Positions 8,823-16,938 of a stretch of DNA of 64,000 nt are shown piece by piece. The notes beneath the pieces are model-generated. The model was given only the letters and a program-made list of their open reading frames with translations, was not told the origin of the DNA and searched no databases. The stretch spans positions 1,512,849 through 1,576,848 of the forward strand of contig NZ_JAFMTB010000001.1 of NCBI RefSeq assembly GCF_017916475.1, written 5' to 3'. This stretch comes from Patulibacter sp. SYSU D01012. GTDB taxonomy: Bacteria > Actinomycetota > Thermoleophilia > Solirubrobacterales > Solirubrobacteraceae. The position numbers and the translations under genes were made by a program. Positions within the stretch are counted from its first letter, which is position 1. Each line of letters starts with the position of its first letter.

Positions 8823-9905
8823 ATGGCCGCTCGCTCGACCCCTCCGCGCCGGGGCGGCGCGCCGACCGCCGGACCGCGGCGCGGCGCCGTCCTGCTCGCC
8901 GCGGGCCTCGTCGCGCTCGTCGTCGTCGGCGGGCTCGTCGCGCTGCTCGTCGGTCGCGGGGACGACGATCCCGCGGGCGCCCGCGCGGCCGCGGCGACCG
9001 GGACGACGGGGACCGCCCCCGCGCGGACCGCCGCGGCGACGCCCCCGGCCGCGGCGCGCCGGCTGGACGCCGCCCTCGCGGCGGCGCGGCGGCCCGACCC
9101 GGCCGTGCCGACGGCCCGGACGCACGCCTTCGACGCCGGCCGGGCCCTGCGGCTGGCGCGCCTGCAGGTGGGGCAGGGGCCGCGCCCCGCGGGGTCGGCG
9201 GCGCTCGCGCGGCTGCGGCCCCGCCTCCTGGAGCGGCTCCCGCGCGGCCGGGCGGAGGCCGTCGCGGGGCACCCGGGGCTCGTCAACCTCGTCGGCCGGA
9301 TCCCGGGCCGGCGTCCGGCGGTCGTCCTCGCCGCCCACTACGACACGCAGCTCGATCCGCCGAGCTTCGTCGGCGCCAACGACTCCGCCGCCGGCACGGC
9401 CGTCGTCCTCGAGGCGGCTCGCGCGCTGGCCCGCGCGCCGCGGCCCCGAGGGGCGCGCGAGGTGCGCTTCGTCCTCTTCGACGGCGAGGAGCTGCCGCCC
9501 GGCGGCAGCGACGCGACGTTCGAGCAGGACGGGCTCCGCGGCTCGACCGCCTACGCCGCGGCGAACCCGGGCGAGGTCGGCGCGCTCGTGCTCGCGGACT
9601 ACGTGGCCAACCGGGGCGTCCGGCTGCCGCGCGAGCTCGGATCGGACCCCGCGCTCTGGCGCCGCGTGCAGGCCGCCGCCCGCACGGCCGGCGTGGGCGA
9701 GGTCTTCGCCGGCGCGGGCCGGTTCGCGATCGTCGACGACCACCTGCCGTTCCTGCGCGCGGGGGTCCCCGCCGTCGACCTTATCGACTGGGAGTACCCG
9801 CAGAAGAACACCGCGGCCGACACGCTCGACCGGCTGTCCGAGGGCGCGATGGACGCGGTGGGGGAGACCGTGGTCGCGTGGCTGCACGCCGAGCGGCGCC
9901 GCTGA
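8823..9905 (+). CDS. M28-family metallopeptidase or glutaminyl-cyclase-like protein, membrane anchored
   Basis: The 360-aa protein has a single N-terminal membrane helix (residues about 22-44) and an Ala/Thr/Pro linker, so the catalytic domain (about 150-355) should be outside the membrane. Zinc ligands of the M28 fold are visible: His172 (AHYDT), Asp187 (NDSAAG), Glu222/Glu223 (DGEE) and Asp259. The last ligand, normally His in a W-H-T-x-x-D-T context, is Asn329 here (QKNTAADT). The DLIDWEYP segment is typical of bacterial glutaminyl cyclases as well as of aminopeptidases, so the reaction is uncertain. A TACCCT box six bases before ATG indicates a leaderless transcript. Confidence 0.75.
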   Translation: MAARSTPPRRGGAPTAGPRRGAVLLAAGLVALVVVGGLVALLVGRGDDDPAGARAAAATGTTGTAPARTAAATPPAAARRLDAALAAARRPDPAVPTARTHAFDAGRALRLARLQVGQGPRPAGSAALARLRPRLLERLPRGRAEAVAGHPGLVNLVGRIPGRRPAVVLAAHYDTQLDPPSFVGANDSAAGTAVVLEAARALARAPRPRGAREVRFVLFDGEELPPGGSDATFEQDGLRGSTAYAAANPGEVGALVLADYVANRGVRLPRELGSDPALWRRVQAAARTAGVGEVFAGAGRFAIVDDHLPFLRAGVPAVDLIDWEYPQKNTAADTLDRLSEGAMDAVGETVVAWLHAERRR

Positions 9906-9988
9906 GCCGTTCGCGGGCGCCGCGAAGTCCGAGCTTCTGTGTCGGGTATCCGGCCACGGCGCCGGGACGAGGGCGTACCATGGGTGGC

Positions 9989-10969
9989 GTGAGTGCGCTC
10001 CCCGCCCCGGACACCGTGCTGCTCGCCCGCCCGCGCGGGTTCTGCGCCGGCGTCGACCGCGCCGTCCAGACCGTCGAGCGCGCGCTCGACCTGTACGGCG
10101 CCCCGGTCTACGTCCGCAAGGAGATCGTCCACAACAAGGCGGTCGTCGAGTCCCTCCGGGCCCGCGGCGCGATCTTCGTGGACGAGCTGACGGACGAGGT
10201 GCCCCAGGGGGCCGTCACCGTCTTCAGCGCCCACGGCGTCAGTCCCGCGGTCCACGCGGACGCCGCCGAGCGCGGTCTGCAGACGATCGACGCGACGTGC
10301 CCGCTCGTGACGAAGGTGCATCGCGAGGCCGTCAAGTTCGCCGAGGACGGCTACCACATGATCCTCATCGGCCACGCCGGCCACGAGGAGGTCGAGGGCA
10401 CGATGGGCGAGGCCCCGGACCACATCACCCTCGTCGAGACGATCGAGGACGTTGACCGCCTCGCGATCGACCCCGCGACGGAGAAGCTCGCCTACATCTC
10501 GCAGACGACGCTGTCGGTCGGCGAGACGCGCGACATCATCGCCCGCCTGCGTGAGCGCTTCCCCCACATCACGGGGCCGCGCAAGGACGACATCTGCTAC
10601 GCCACGACGAACCGCCAGACGGCGGTGAAGGCGCTCGCCGAGCAGTGCGACCTGGTGCTCGTCATCGGCTCGAAGAACTCGTCCAACTCGGCGCGCCTCG
10701 TCGACGTGACGCGCGAGCTCGGCACGGACGCCTACCTGATCGACCACGTCGGCGAGGTCGACGACGCGTGGCTCGAGGGCCGGCGCACCGTCGGGATCTC
10801 GTCCGGCGCCAGCGCGCCCGAGGATCTCGTCGCGGCGCTCGTCCAGCACTTCCGCGACCGCGGCACGCAGGACGTCCGCGAGCTCGAGGTCGTCCGCGAG
10901 GACGTCCGCTTCATGCTGCCGAAGGCGATCCGCGTCGCCGAGAGCGCCCGCGAGGCCGTCCAGGCCTGA
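9989..10969 (+). CDS. ispH: 4-hydroxy-3-methylbut-2-enyl diphosphate reductase
   Basis: IspH catalyses the last step of the MEP pathway, making IPP and DMAPP with a [4Fe-4S] cluster. The three cluster cysteines are seen as Cys19 ([12 protein letters not shown]), Cys104 ([11 protein letters not shown]) and Cys203 ([11 protein letters not shown]), and the length (326 aa) is normal. I chose GTG 9989 rather than ATG 9980: TACCAT at 9976-9981 overlaps that ATG and lies exactly seven bases before the GTG, matching the leaderless arrangement of several neighbours. The metallophosphoesterase gene starts two bases after the stop, so the two are probably cotranscribed. Confidence 0.95.
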   Translation: MSALPAPDTVLLARPRGFCAGVDRAVQTVERALDLYGAPVYVRKEIVHNKAVVESLRARGAIFVDELTDEVPQGAVTVFSAHGVSPAVHADAAERGLQTIDATCPLVTKVHREAVKFAEDGYHMILIGHAGHEEVEGTMGEAPDHITLVETIEDVDRLAIDPATEKLAYISQTTLSVGETRDIIARLRERFPHITGPRKDDICYATTNRQTAVKALAEQCDLVLVIGSKNSSNSARLVDVTRELGTDAYLIDHVGEVDDAWLEGRRTVGISSGASAPEDLVAALVQHFRDRGTQDVRELEVVREDVRFMLPKAIRVAESAREAVQA

Positions 10970-10971
10970 GC

Positions 10972-12087
10972 GTGGCGTCCGCGCCGACGACGCTCGTCGT
11001 CTCGGACCTGCACCTGGGCTCCGACACGGGCGCGGACCTGCTGCGCCGCCCCGGGCCCGCGCTCGGGCGCCTGCTCGACGCGCTCGACGGCGGGGGCCGG
11101 CTCGTCGTGGCCGGCGACCTGCTCGAGCTGCGGCACGCACCGGCCCGCGTGGTGCTCGAGCGCGCCCGTCCCGTCCTCCGGGCCCTCGGCGCGCGCCTGG
11201 GACCGGAGGGCGAGGTCGTCGTCCTGACCGGCAACCACGACCACCGGCTGCTGCGGCCCTGGCTGGAGGAGCGACGGCTGGCGGGCCTCCCGCTCGGCGT
11301 CGACGAACGGGTGCCCGAGGACGCGTGGCCCGCCGCCGCCCGCGCGCTCGCGGCGGCGCTCGCGCCCGCGGCGGTGACGTTCCGCTACCCCGCCGCCTGG
11401 ATCGTGCCGCCGGGGCCCGACGGGGCAGGGGGCGTCCTCGCCCACCACGGCCACTACGTCGACGTCCTCTGGCGGATGCCGACGATCGAGCGGCTCGTGG
11501 CCGGCCACGTGGCGCGCGGGCACGGCGTGGCGCCCGGCGACGTCCGCACCCCGGACGACTTCGAGGCGCTGCTCGCGCCGGGCTACGGGTGGATCGACGG
11601 GCGCGCCGAGCACGCCCGCGGCCGCGGCCCCGGCGCATCGCAGGGCACCTCCGCGGGGGTGTGGCACCGCCTGAACGACCGCCGGTCCCTCTCGGGCGCG
11701 GCCCTGCGTGCCGCCGTCCCGCTCGCGGTGCGCGCGCTGCGCCGGGCGGGCTGGGGCGAGCTCGAGACGACGCTCACGCCCGACACGCTGCGCCGGGCGG
11801 GGACACACGGCATGGCGACCGTCGCGGCCCGCCTGGGCGTCCGACCCGACGTGCTGGTCGCGGGCCACACGCACCGGGCGGGGCCGCTGCCCGGGGACGA
11901 CGTCGGGGAGTGGCGCCTGGCCGACGGCGGCCGGCTGGTCAACACCGGGTCGTGGGTGCACGTCGGCGGGCTGGCCACGCGCGGCGTCGCCCCCGGCAGC
12001 GCCTACTGGCCCGGGCACGCCGCCCGCGTGGACGCCGACGGGACGGTGGAGCTCGTCGGGCTGCTCGACGACGTCGCCCTGGGCTGA
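10972..12087 (+). CDS. Calcineurin-like metallophosphoesterase
   Basis: GTG 10972 sits two bases after the ispH stop. The 371-aa product has the metallophosphoesterase metal-site series: SDLHLGS (near residue 10), AGDLLEL (near 44), GNHDH (near 86) and AGHTH (near 300), with LAHHGHYVD in the middle. Members hydrolyse phosphodiesters or monoesters, sometimes UDP-sugar lipids or nucleotides. The large insert between the GNHD and HGHY blocks (residues about 95-145) is helical and Ala-rich. The substrate cannot be read from the sequence. Operon-like spacing with ispH is probably incidental. Confidence 0.85.
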   Translation: MASAPTTLVVSDLHLGSDTGADLLRRPGPALGRLLDALDGGGRLVVAGDLLELRHAPARVVLERARPVLRALGARLGPEGEVVVLTGNHDHRLLRPWLEERRLAGLPLGVDERVPEDAWPAAARALAAALAPAAVTFRYPAAWIVPPGPDGAGGVLAHHGHYVDVLWRMPTIERLVAGHVARGHGVAPGDVRTPDDFEALLAPGYGWIDGRAEHARGRGPGASQGTSAGVWHRLNDRRSLSGAALRAAVPLAVRALRRAGWGELETTLTPDTLRRAGTHGMATVAARLGVRPDVLVAGHTHRAGPLPGDDVGEWRLADGGRLVNTGSWVHVGGLATRGVAPGSAYWPGHAARVDADGTVELVGLLDDVALG

Positions 12088-12109
12088 CCGGGCGGCCGCC
12101 GGCGCCGGC

Positions 12110-12877
12110 TCAGGCCCGCGGCGCGGCCTTCAGGCCGGGCGCGAAGCTGACCTCGTGGACGACGGTGCCGTCGGCGGGCACGAGCGACAGCTCGCCCGCG
12201 GTCGAGACCTCGTGGGCGACGATCCGGTAGGCGCCCGGACCCTCGAACGTCATGGTCTCGCCGTCGACCTGCACCGCGCCCGGCCCGTCGGCGGGCGGCT
12301 CGACGACCGCCCACACCTCGCCCGCGGTGTACGGGCCCGAGTACGCGCCGGGCTGGTCGGCCGTCGGCACGACGAGCTCGGCGTCGTCGTCGTCGACCGG
12401 CCGCAGCGGCGCGAGCGGCGGCTCGTCGATCCCGAGCAGCTCCTGGATGGCGGTCTCGGTGTCGCGGTAGCCGACCTCGCCGTGCTCGTAGTCCACGAGC
12501 CACGAGGAGCCGTCGAACAGGTAGCGCGCCGGCCAGCCGGGCGTCTCGAACTCGTCGCGGTACGTCCCGTCGTCGTCGAGCAGCACGGGGAAGGTGATGC
12601 CCAGCCGCTTGACCGCCGCGCCGACCGTCTCGTAGCCGCGCCCCAGGTCGCTGCCGGGCCAGTGCACCCCGACGACGCGCAGGCCGTGCGGCTCGTACCG
12701 CTCGTGCCACGCCTTCAGGTACTCGACGCTGCGCACCGAGGCCGGCCGGCAGAGGTCCCAGAACTCGATCAGGACGGGGCGGCCCTTCTGCTGGTCCATC
12801 CGCAGCATCGCGACGTTCGCCCACAGCGCCGGCCGCGGGAACGGCGGGGCGGGGATGGTCTCCGCAGGGACGCGCAT
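12110..12877 (-). CDS. Thioredoxin-fold protein with degenerate active site
   Basis: The 255-aa protein begins with a TlpA/redoxin-like domain (residues about 10-150). It keeps the family's 'VLIEFWDLCRPAS' strand-turn but only the first cysteine of the CxxC motif, and 'VLLDDDGTYRDEFETPGWP' resembles the cis-Pro loop region. The second half is a beta-rich domain (GAVQVDGETMTFEGPGAY), which resembles the C-terminal domain of DipZ-type thioredoxins. No signal peptide is seen, suggesting a cytoplasmic location or an unrecognised export route. It ends 22 bp from the convergent phosphoesterase and is divergent from the membrane protein at 12927. The redox role is doubtful without the second cysteine. 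Confidence 0.65.
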   Translation of the reverse strand: MRVPAETIPAPPFPRPALWANVAMLRMDQQKGRPVLIEFWDLCRPASVRSVEYLKAWHERYEPHGLRVVGVHWPGSDLGRGYETVGAAVKRLGITFPVLLDDDGTYRDEFETPGWPARYLFDGSSWLVDYEHGEVGYRDTETAIQELLGIDEPPLAPLRPVDDDDAELVVPTADQPGAYSGPYTAGEVWAVVEPPADGPGAVQVDGETMTFEGPGAYRIVAHEVSTAGELSLVPADGTVVHEVSFAPGLKAAPRA

Positions 12878-12926
12878 GAGGCCGGAGAGGGTACATCGTC
12901 GTCGCGGCTCGCCTACCATCGGGGCG

Positions 12927-14372
12927 ATGCCTGACCCCCGATCGCGCCGGTCACGGCGGTGGCCCGCGGTCGCCGCGGGCGTCGCGTCCGCCGCGCTGCT
13001 CGCGCCGTCCTCCGCCGCCGCCCACGGCCTGGGCGGGACGCGCAACCTGCCCATCCCGGAGTGGCTGTTCGCGTGGGCGGCGGCCATCGTGCTCGTCGTC
13101 TCGTTCGTGGGCCTGATGGTGCTCTGGCCCCGCCCGCGGCTGGCGGCGCTCGCCGAGGGCCGGTCCGTCGCCGTGCCCGCCGCCGCCCGCACGGGCGGCC
13201 GGATCGTCCTGGGGCTGCTGGGCGTCGCGCTCTGGGGCCTGACGGTCTGGGCCGGCCTGACGGGCACGAGCAACGTCCAGGCGAACCTGGCGCCGACGAT
13301 GGTCTACGTCGCCTTCTGGGTCGGCGTGCCGGTGCTCTCGGTGTTCGTGGGCGACCTGTGGCGTGCCCTCAGCCCGTGGCGCGCGATCGCCGACGCCGCC
13401 GGCTGGCTGGGCCGCCGCATCGCGGGCCGCGACGGGCTGCCGGCGCCGACGCCGTGGCCGGCCCGCCTGGGCCTGTGGCCCGCCGCGGCGGTGCTCCTGG
13501 CGTTCGCGTGGCTCGAGCTCGCCGCCCCGAACAAGGACGCCCCCGACCTGCTCGGCGCCCTCGCGCTCGTCTACGGCGCGGCGATGCTCGTCGGCTGCGG
13601 CGTCTGGGGCACGGCGTTCCTGGACCACGCCGACGGGTTCGGCCAGTACTTCCGCCTGGCGGGCAGCCTGGCCCCGCTGCGCTGGGCCGACGGCCGCGTG
13701 CACCTGCGCTGGCCGGGCACCGGCCTCGTCCAGGTGCCGCCGCAGACCGGGCTGAGCGCGGTCGTCCTCGCCCTCGTCGGCTCGACGACGTTCGACGGCA
13801 TCTCCGGCGGCGAGCTGTGGACGTCGGACGGCGCCCTCGGCCCCCGGCTCGAGGACCTGTTCGGCAGCCTCGGGCTGAGCGCCAACGGCGCGGCCACGGC
13901 GGCCCTCACGCTGGGGCTGGCGGTCACGGTCCTGCTGGTGTCGGGCTTCGTGCGGCTCGGCATCGCCGGCATGCACAGCGTGGATCCGACCCGCCACACC
14001 GCCCGCGAGCTCATGGGCCGCTTCGCGCCGACGCTGGTGCCGATCGCCCTGGGCTACGCCGTCGCGCACTACTGCTCGCTGCTCCTGCAGCGCGGGCAGA
14101 CGCTCGGCTTCCTGCTCTCCGACCCGCGGGGCGACGGCGCGAACTGGTTCGGCACCGCCGGCTGGGGCGTGGACTACTCCGTCCTCGGCGGCAACGGCAC
14201 CTGGTACGTCCAGGTCGCCGCGCTCGTCCTCGGCCACGTCGCCGGCCTCGTCGCCGCGCACGACCTGGCCCTGCGCACGTTCCGCGGGCCGCGGACCGCG
14301 GCGCGCTCCCAGTACTGGATGCTCGCCGTGATGGTGGCGTTCACGTCGCTCGGGCTATGGTTGCTCTCGTGA
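12927..14372 (+). CDS. Polytopic membrane protein (possibly fenitrothion-hydrolase-like family)
   Basis: The 481-aa protein has a signal-like N-terminus (AVAAGVASAALLAPSSAAAH) and about ten hydrophobic segments. Recognisable blocks are HGLGGTRNLPIPEWLFAW, near-conserved DLWRALSPWRA, and HYCSLLLQRGQ. Proteins of this kind occur in Thermoleophilia beside Sco1/copper or oxidase genes; some are annotated in databases as fenitrothion hydrolase-like, which I regard as only a family label. A TACCAT box seven bases before ATG indicates leaderless expression. It overlaps the next small gene by GTGA and is convergent with sco1, supporting a role near respiratory copper handling. Confidence 0.65.
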   Translation: MPDPRSRRSRRWPAVAAGVASAALLAPSSAAAHGLGGTRNLPIPEWLFAWAAAIVLVVSFVGLMVLWPRPRLAALAEGRSVAVPAAARTGGRIVLGLLGVALWGLTVWAGLTGTSNVQANLAPTMVYVAFWVGVPVLSVFVGDLWRALSPWRAIADAAGWLGRRIAGRDGLPAPTPWPARLGLWPAAAVLLAFAWLELAAPNKDAPDLLGALALVYGAAMLVGCGVWGTAFLDHADGFGQYFRLAGSLAPLRWADGRVHLRWPGTGLVQVPPQTGLSAVVLALVGSTTFDGISGGELWTSDGALGPRLEDLFGSLGLSANGAATAALTLGLAVTVLLVSGFVRLGIAGMHSVDPTRHTARELMGRFAPTLVPIALGYAVAHYCSLLLQRGQTLGFLLSDPRGDGANWFGTAGWGVDYSVLGGNGTWYVQVAALVLGHVAGLVAAHDLALRTFRGPRTAARSQYWMLAVMVAFTSLGLWLLS

Positions 14373-14548
14373 GCGTCCTCGCGCACATCGGCCACTGGTA
14401 CCACGCGATCCTGTACCTCGTGCCGGTGCTGATCGTGGCCGGCGGGCTGTGGCTGGCCGGCAAGCGGATGCCCGACGAGGACGAGCTGGACGACCTCGAC
14501 GGTCTGGACGACCTCGAGGCCGACGAGCTGCGCCGCACCCGCGTCTGA
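14369..14548 (+). CDS. Small membrane protein with acidic tail
   Basis: GTG 14369 overlaps the stop of the polytopic protein gene as GTGA; ATG 14357 in the same frame is an alternative. The 59-aa product has one membrane helix (YHAILYLVPVLIVAGGLWL) followed by a strongly acidic tail (DEDELDDLDGLDDLE). It is too small for a known enzyme domain and is probably an accessory subunit of the membrane protein before it. The histidine-bearing N-terminus (AHIGHWYH) could touch a metal, but this is speculation. Confidence 0.65.
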   Translation: MSVLAHIGHWYHAILYLVPVLIVAGGLWLAGKRMPDEDELDDLDGLDDLEADELRRTRV

Positions 14549-14647
14549 CCGGGGCGGGGGGGCGAACCTCCGCCGCGCCGACGCCCCGCCGCGGCCGGGC
14601 GGCCCGCCGGCTCGTCGTCGCCTCCGCCCGCGGCGACCGGCCGCGCG

Positions 14648-15292
14648 TCAGCCCTTCGTCGCGGTGGCGCCGCCCGTGCGCGCCTGCACGGCGCGGACGT
14701 CGTGCGCCAGGCCCTGCGCCGTCAGCTTGTCGACGGGCCACGCGACCTGCTGGCGCCCCTGGCCGTCGAGCACCAGCACGTACGCCGAGTGGTCGAACTC
14801 CGCCCCCTGCGGCTGGATGAAGTAGTCGCGCCAGATCGGCGCCAGCTGCGGCCGCGTGCCGAGCAGGTAGCGGGCCCGCCCGCCCAGCCGCATCTTGTTC
14901 AGGAACCGCTGCGCCAGGTCGGGGGTGTCGTTCTGCGGATCGACGCTGATGACGATCGTCGGCACGTCCTCGCCCAGGTCGTCGAGCGCGCCCGCGATCT
15001 GCCGCGCCGCTGCGGGACACGTGTCGTCGCAGGTGGCGTACATGAACGTGACGATGACCGGGCGTCCGCGGAACTGCTCGAGCGTCGTCTCGCGGCCGTC
15101 CTGGTCCTTCAGGCGCAGCTCGGGAGAGGGGACGCCGCCGCGGCTGGCGCCCTCGTACGGGGTCGACGCCGCCTGCACGCCGCTGGCGACGGCGGCGTCG
15201 TCGGACGAGGGGCGCGCCAACGTCAGCACGACGGCCACGCCGAGGACGACGACGGCCGTGATCAGCAGGGAGAGGCGCGCGCGGGCGGACAC
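14648..15292 (-). CDS. SCO1/SenC family copper chaperone
   Basis: The GTG at 15292 is preceded by GGAGGGG. The 214-aa product has an N-terminal membrane anchor (residues about 7-26) and a thioredoxin-like domain with the copper ligands Cys88, Cys92 (CDDTC) and His168 (FDHSAYVLVLD). SCO proteins load the CuA site of cytochrome c oxidase subunit II; the window's CuA subunit (56262) has all ligands. The gene is not in the oxidase cluster but about 41 kb away, convergent with a membrane-protein pair. Confidence 0.9.
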   Translation of the reverse strand: MSARARLSLLITAVVVLGVAVVLTLARPSSDDAAVASGVQAASTPYEGASRGGVPSPELRLKDQDGRETTLEQFRGRPVIVTFMYATCDDTCPAAARQIAGALDDLGEDVPTIVISVDPQNDTPDLAQRFLNKMRLGGRARYLLGTRPQLAPIWRDYFIQPQGAEFDHSAYVLVLDGQGRQQVAWPVDKLTAQGLAHDVRAVQARTGGATATKG

Positions 15293-15374
15293 CCCTCCGA
15301 GGGTAGCCCTCCGACGGCGCGTCGGCGCCCGCCGGGCCGGCGCCCGGCCCGGTGGCGCCCCCTCCGGTCGCCGC

Positions 15375-15390
15375 TACACTTTGTAAAGCA
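15375..15390 (+). promoter_or_regulatory. Palindromic operator/promoter before the rhodanese-MoeB gene
   Basis: TACACTTTGTAAAGCA contains the palindrome CTTT-GT-AAAG, which is strikingly AT-rich for this DNA. Closely matching sequences lie before cysM (20956-20971) and trxB (54028-54041) and nowhere else that I could find. TACACT at 15375-15380 can double as a -10 box. It stands about 32 bases before the start codon, leaving a short leader with a GGTGAAGG ribosome site. Confidence 0.6.
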
Positions 15391-15421
15391 CGGAAATCCC
15401 ATCGGATGTACAGGTGAAGGC

Positions 15422-16609
15422 ATGACCCCCTCGGGTGCGGAGTTCGTCCGCCAGATCAAGGGCCAGGTCGACGAGGTCGATCCGGCGCAGGTGCACGAGG
15501 TCCTCTGGGACGAGGACACGGTCGTCGTGGACGTCCGCGAGAGCGACGAGGTCGCCGCGGGCAAGCTCCCGGGCGCCATCCACGTGCCGCGCGGCTTCCT
15601 CGAGTCGCGCATCGACGGCGCCGTCGGCGACCGCGCCAAGCGCGTCGTCCTGTACTGCGCCTCCGGCAACCGCTCCGCGCTGGCGGCGCGCACGCTCAAG
15701 GAGGACCTGGGCTACGCGCGCGTCGAGTCGATGACCGGCGGCTACACGCTGTGGAAGGACCGCGGCTACGAGGTCGACGTGCCGCGCACGCTCACGGCCG
15801 AGCAGCGCGAGCGCTACAGCCGCCACCTCCTGATCAACGAGATCGGGATCGAGGGGCAGCTCAAGCTCATGGACGCGAAGGTCCTGCTGATCGGCGCCGG
15901 CGCCCTCGGCTCGCCGAACGCGCTGTACCTGGCCGCGGCCGGCGTCGGCACGATCGGCATCGTCGACGACGACGTCGTCGACCTCTCCAACCTGCAGCGC
16001 CAGGTCGTGCACGGCACGTCGACCGTCGGCGTCGCGAAGGTCGAGTCCGCCGCCCAGCGCATCACCGACCTCAACCCCGAGGTGACGGTCGTCCAGCACC
16101 GCCAGCGTCTCGACGCCGAGACGGTGCTCGAGCTGTTCCAGGGCTACGACGTCATCGTCGACGGGACGGACAACTTCCCGACGCGGTACCTCATCAACGA
16201 CGCCGCGGTCCGCCTGGACAAGCCGGTCGTGTCGGCCGCGATCCTCGGCTTCGAGGCGCAGCTCTCCGTCTTCGACACCGCGAACGACGGGCCCTGCTAC
16301 CGCTGCCTCTTCCCGGTCCCGCCGCCCGCCGAGCTGGCCCCGTCCTGCGGCGCCAACGGCGTCCTGGGCGTCCTGCCCGGCACCGCCGGCCTGCTGCAGG
16401 CCACCGAGGTCATCAAGCTGATCGTCGGCGTCGGCGACTCGCTTCGCGGCCGCCTGGTGATGTACGACGCGCTCGCGGCGGAGATGCGCGAGGTCAAGGT
16501 GCGCAAGGACCCCGAGTGCCCCGTGTGCTCGCGCGATCGCGCGTCCATCTCCGCGGAGGAGATGGGCCAGTTCCCCGACTACGAGGCGTTCTGCGCCGCC
16601 GCCGGCTAG
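15422..16609 (+). CDS. moeB: Rhodanese-MoeB/ThiF adenylyl- and sulfurtransferase
   Basis: This 395-aa fusion carries an N-terminal rhodanese domain (residues about 15-118, persulfide Cys79 in LYCASGNRS) and a C-terminal E1-like domain (about 125-390). The latter has the nucleotide loop GAGALGS (158-164), DGTDNFPTR (247-255), two zinc CxxC pairs (Cys292/295 and Cys366/369) and Cys309 in the SCGANGVLG loop. It would adenylate the C-terminal glycine of a ubiquitin-like carrier and hand it sulfur. The carrier is the next gene, cysO. In mycobacterial MoeZ and eukaryotic Uba4 the domain order is the reverse. Its promoter has a palindrome shared with cysM and trxB. Confidence 0.9.
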   Translation: MTPSGAEFVRQIKGQVDEVDPAQVHEVLWDEDTVVVDVRESDEVAAGKLPGAIHVPRGFLESRIDGAVGDRAKRVVLYCASGNRSALAARTLKEDLGYARVESMTGGYTLWKDRGYEVDVPRTLTAEQRERYSRHLLINEIGIEGQLKLMDAKVLLIGAGALGSPNALYLAAAGVGTIGIVDDDVVDLSNLQRQVVHGTSTVGVAKVESAAQRITDLNPEVTVVQHRQRLDAETVLELFQGYDVIVDGTDNFPTRYLINDAAVRLDKPVVSAAILGFEAQLSVFDTANDGPCYRCLFPVPPPAELAPSCGANGVLGVLPGTAGLLQATEVIKLIVGVGDSLRGRLVMYDALAAEMREVKVRKDPECPVCSRDRASISAEEMGQFPDYEAFCAAAG

Positions 16610-16662
16610 GCCCCGCGCGCCGTCCGTCCCGCCCACCCCCGACCCTCTAAGGTCTCGCCACC

Positions 16663-16938
16663 ATGGCCCAGATTCGCATTCCCCCGGTCCTCCGCCCGTC
16701 CGTCGGCGGGGAGCGGCAGGTGTCCGCCGACGGCGGCACCGTGCGCGAGGTGCTCGACGCCCTCGCCGCCCAGCACGAGGAGCTGAAGACGCAGCTGTTC
16801 GGCGCCGATGGGGACCTCAACCGCTTCGTGAACGTGTACCTCAACGACGAGGACGTCCGGGTCCTCGGCGGCCTCGACACGCCCGTCGCGGACACCGACA
16901 CGCTGCAGATCCTCCCGGCGATGGCCGGGGGTCGCTAG
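16663..16938 (+). CDS. cysO: Ubiquitin-like sulfur carrier protein CysO/MoaD type
   Basis: The 91-aa protein has the beta-grasp pattern (IRIPPVLRPSVGGERQV, then VREVLDALA, then VNVYLNDEDVR) and ends MAGGR. A functional carrier must end in Gly-Gly so that its C-terminal carboxylate can be adenylated and thiocarboxylated; one extra Arg follows the Gly-Gly here. In the CysO pathway the thiocarboxylate gives sulfur to O-phosphoserine through CysM and Mec releases cysteine. All partners are in this window. A TAAGGT box nine bases before the ATG suggests its own promoter. Its last five codons belong to the first copy of a 36-bp tandem repeat. Confidence 0.88.
   Translation: MAQIRIPPVLRPSVGGERQVSADGGTVREVLDALAAQHEELKTQLFGADGDLNRFVNVYLNDEDVRVLGGLDTPVADTDTLQILPAMAGGR

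Noticed and set aside
5229-9887. Long minus-strand open frame antisense to the protease, M28 and other genes
   Set aside because: Produced by the high GC content, which removes stop codons. The residues are Arg/Gly/Ala-rich without motifs, and recognisable proteins are in the other frames.
9980-9982. ATG as start of ispH
   Set aside because: It overlaps a TACCAT -10 box that fits GTG 9989 as a leaderless start; the protein motifs do not need the three extra residues.
5939-10969. Very long plus-strand frame
   Set aside because: Only its last third (ispH) is a real gene; the rest is a frame shadow of the protease and of antisense genes.
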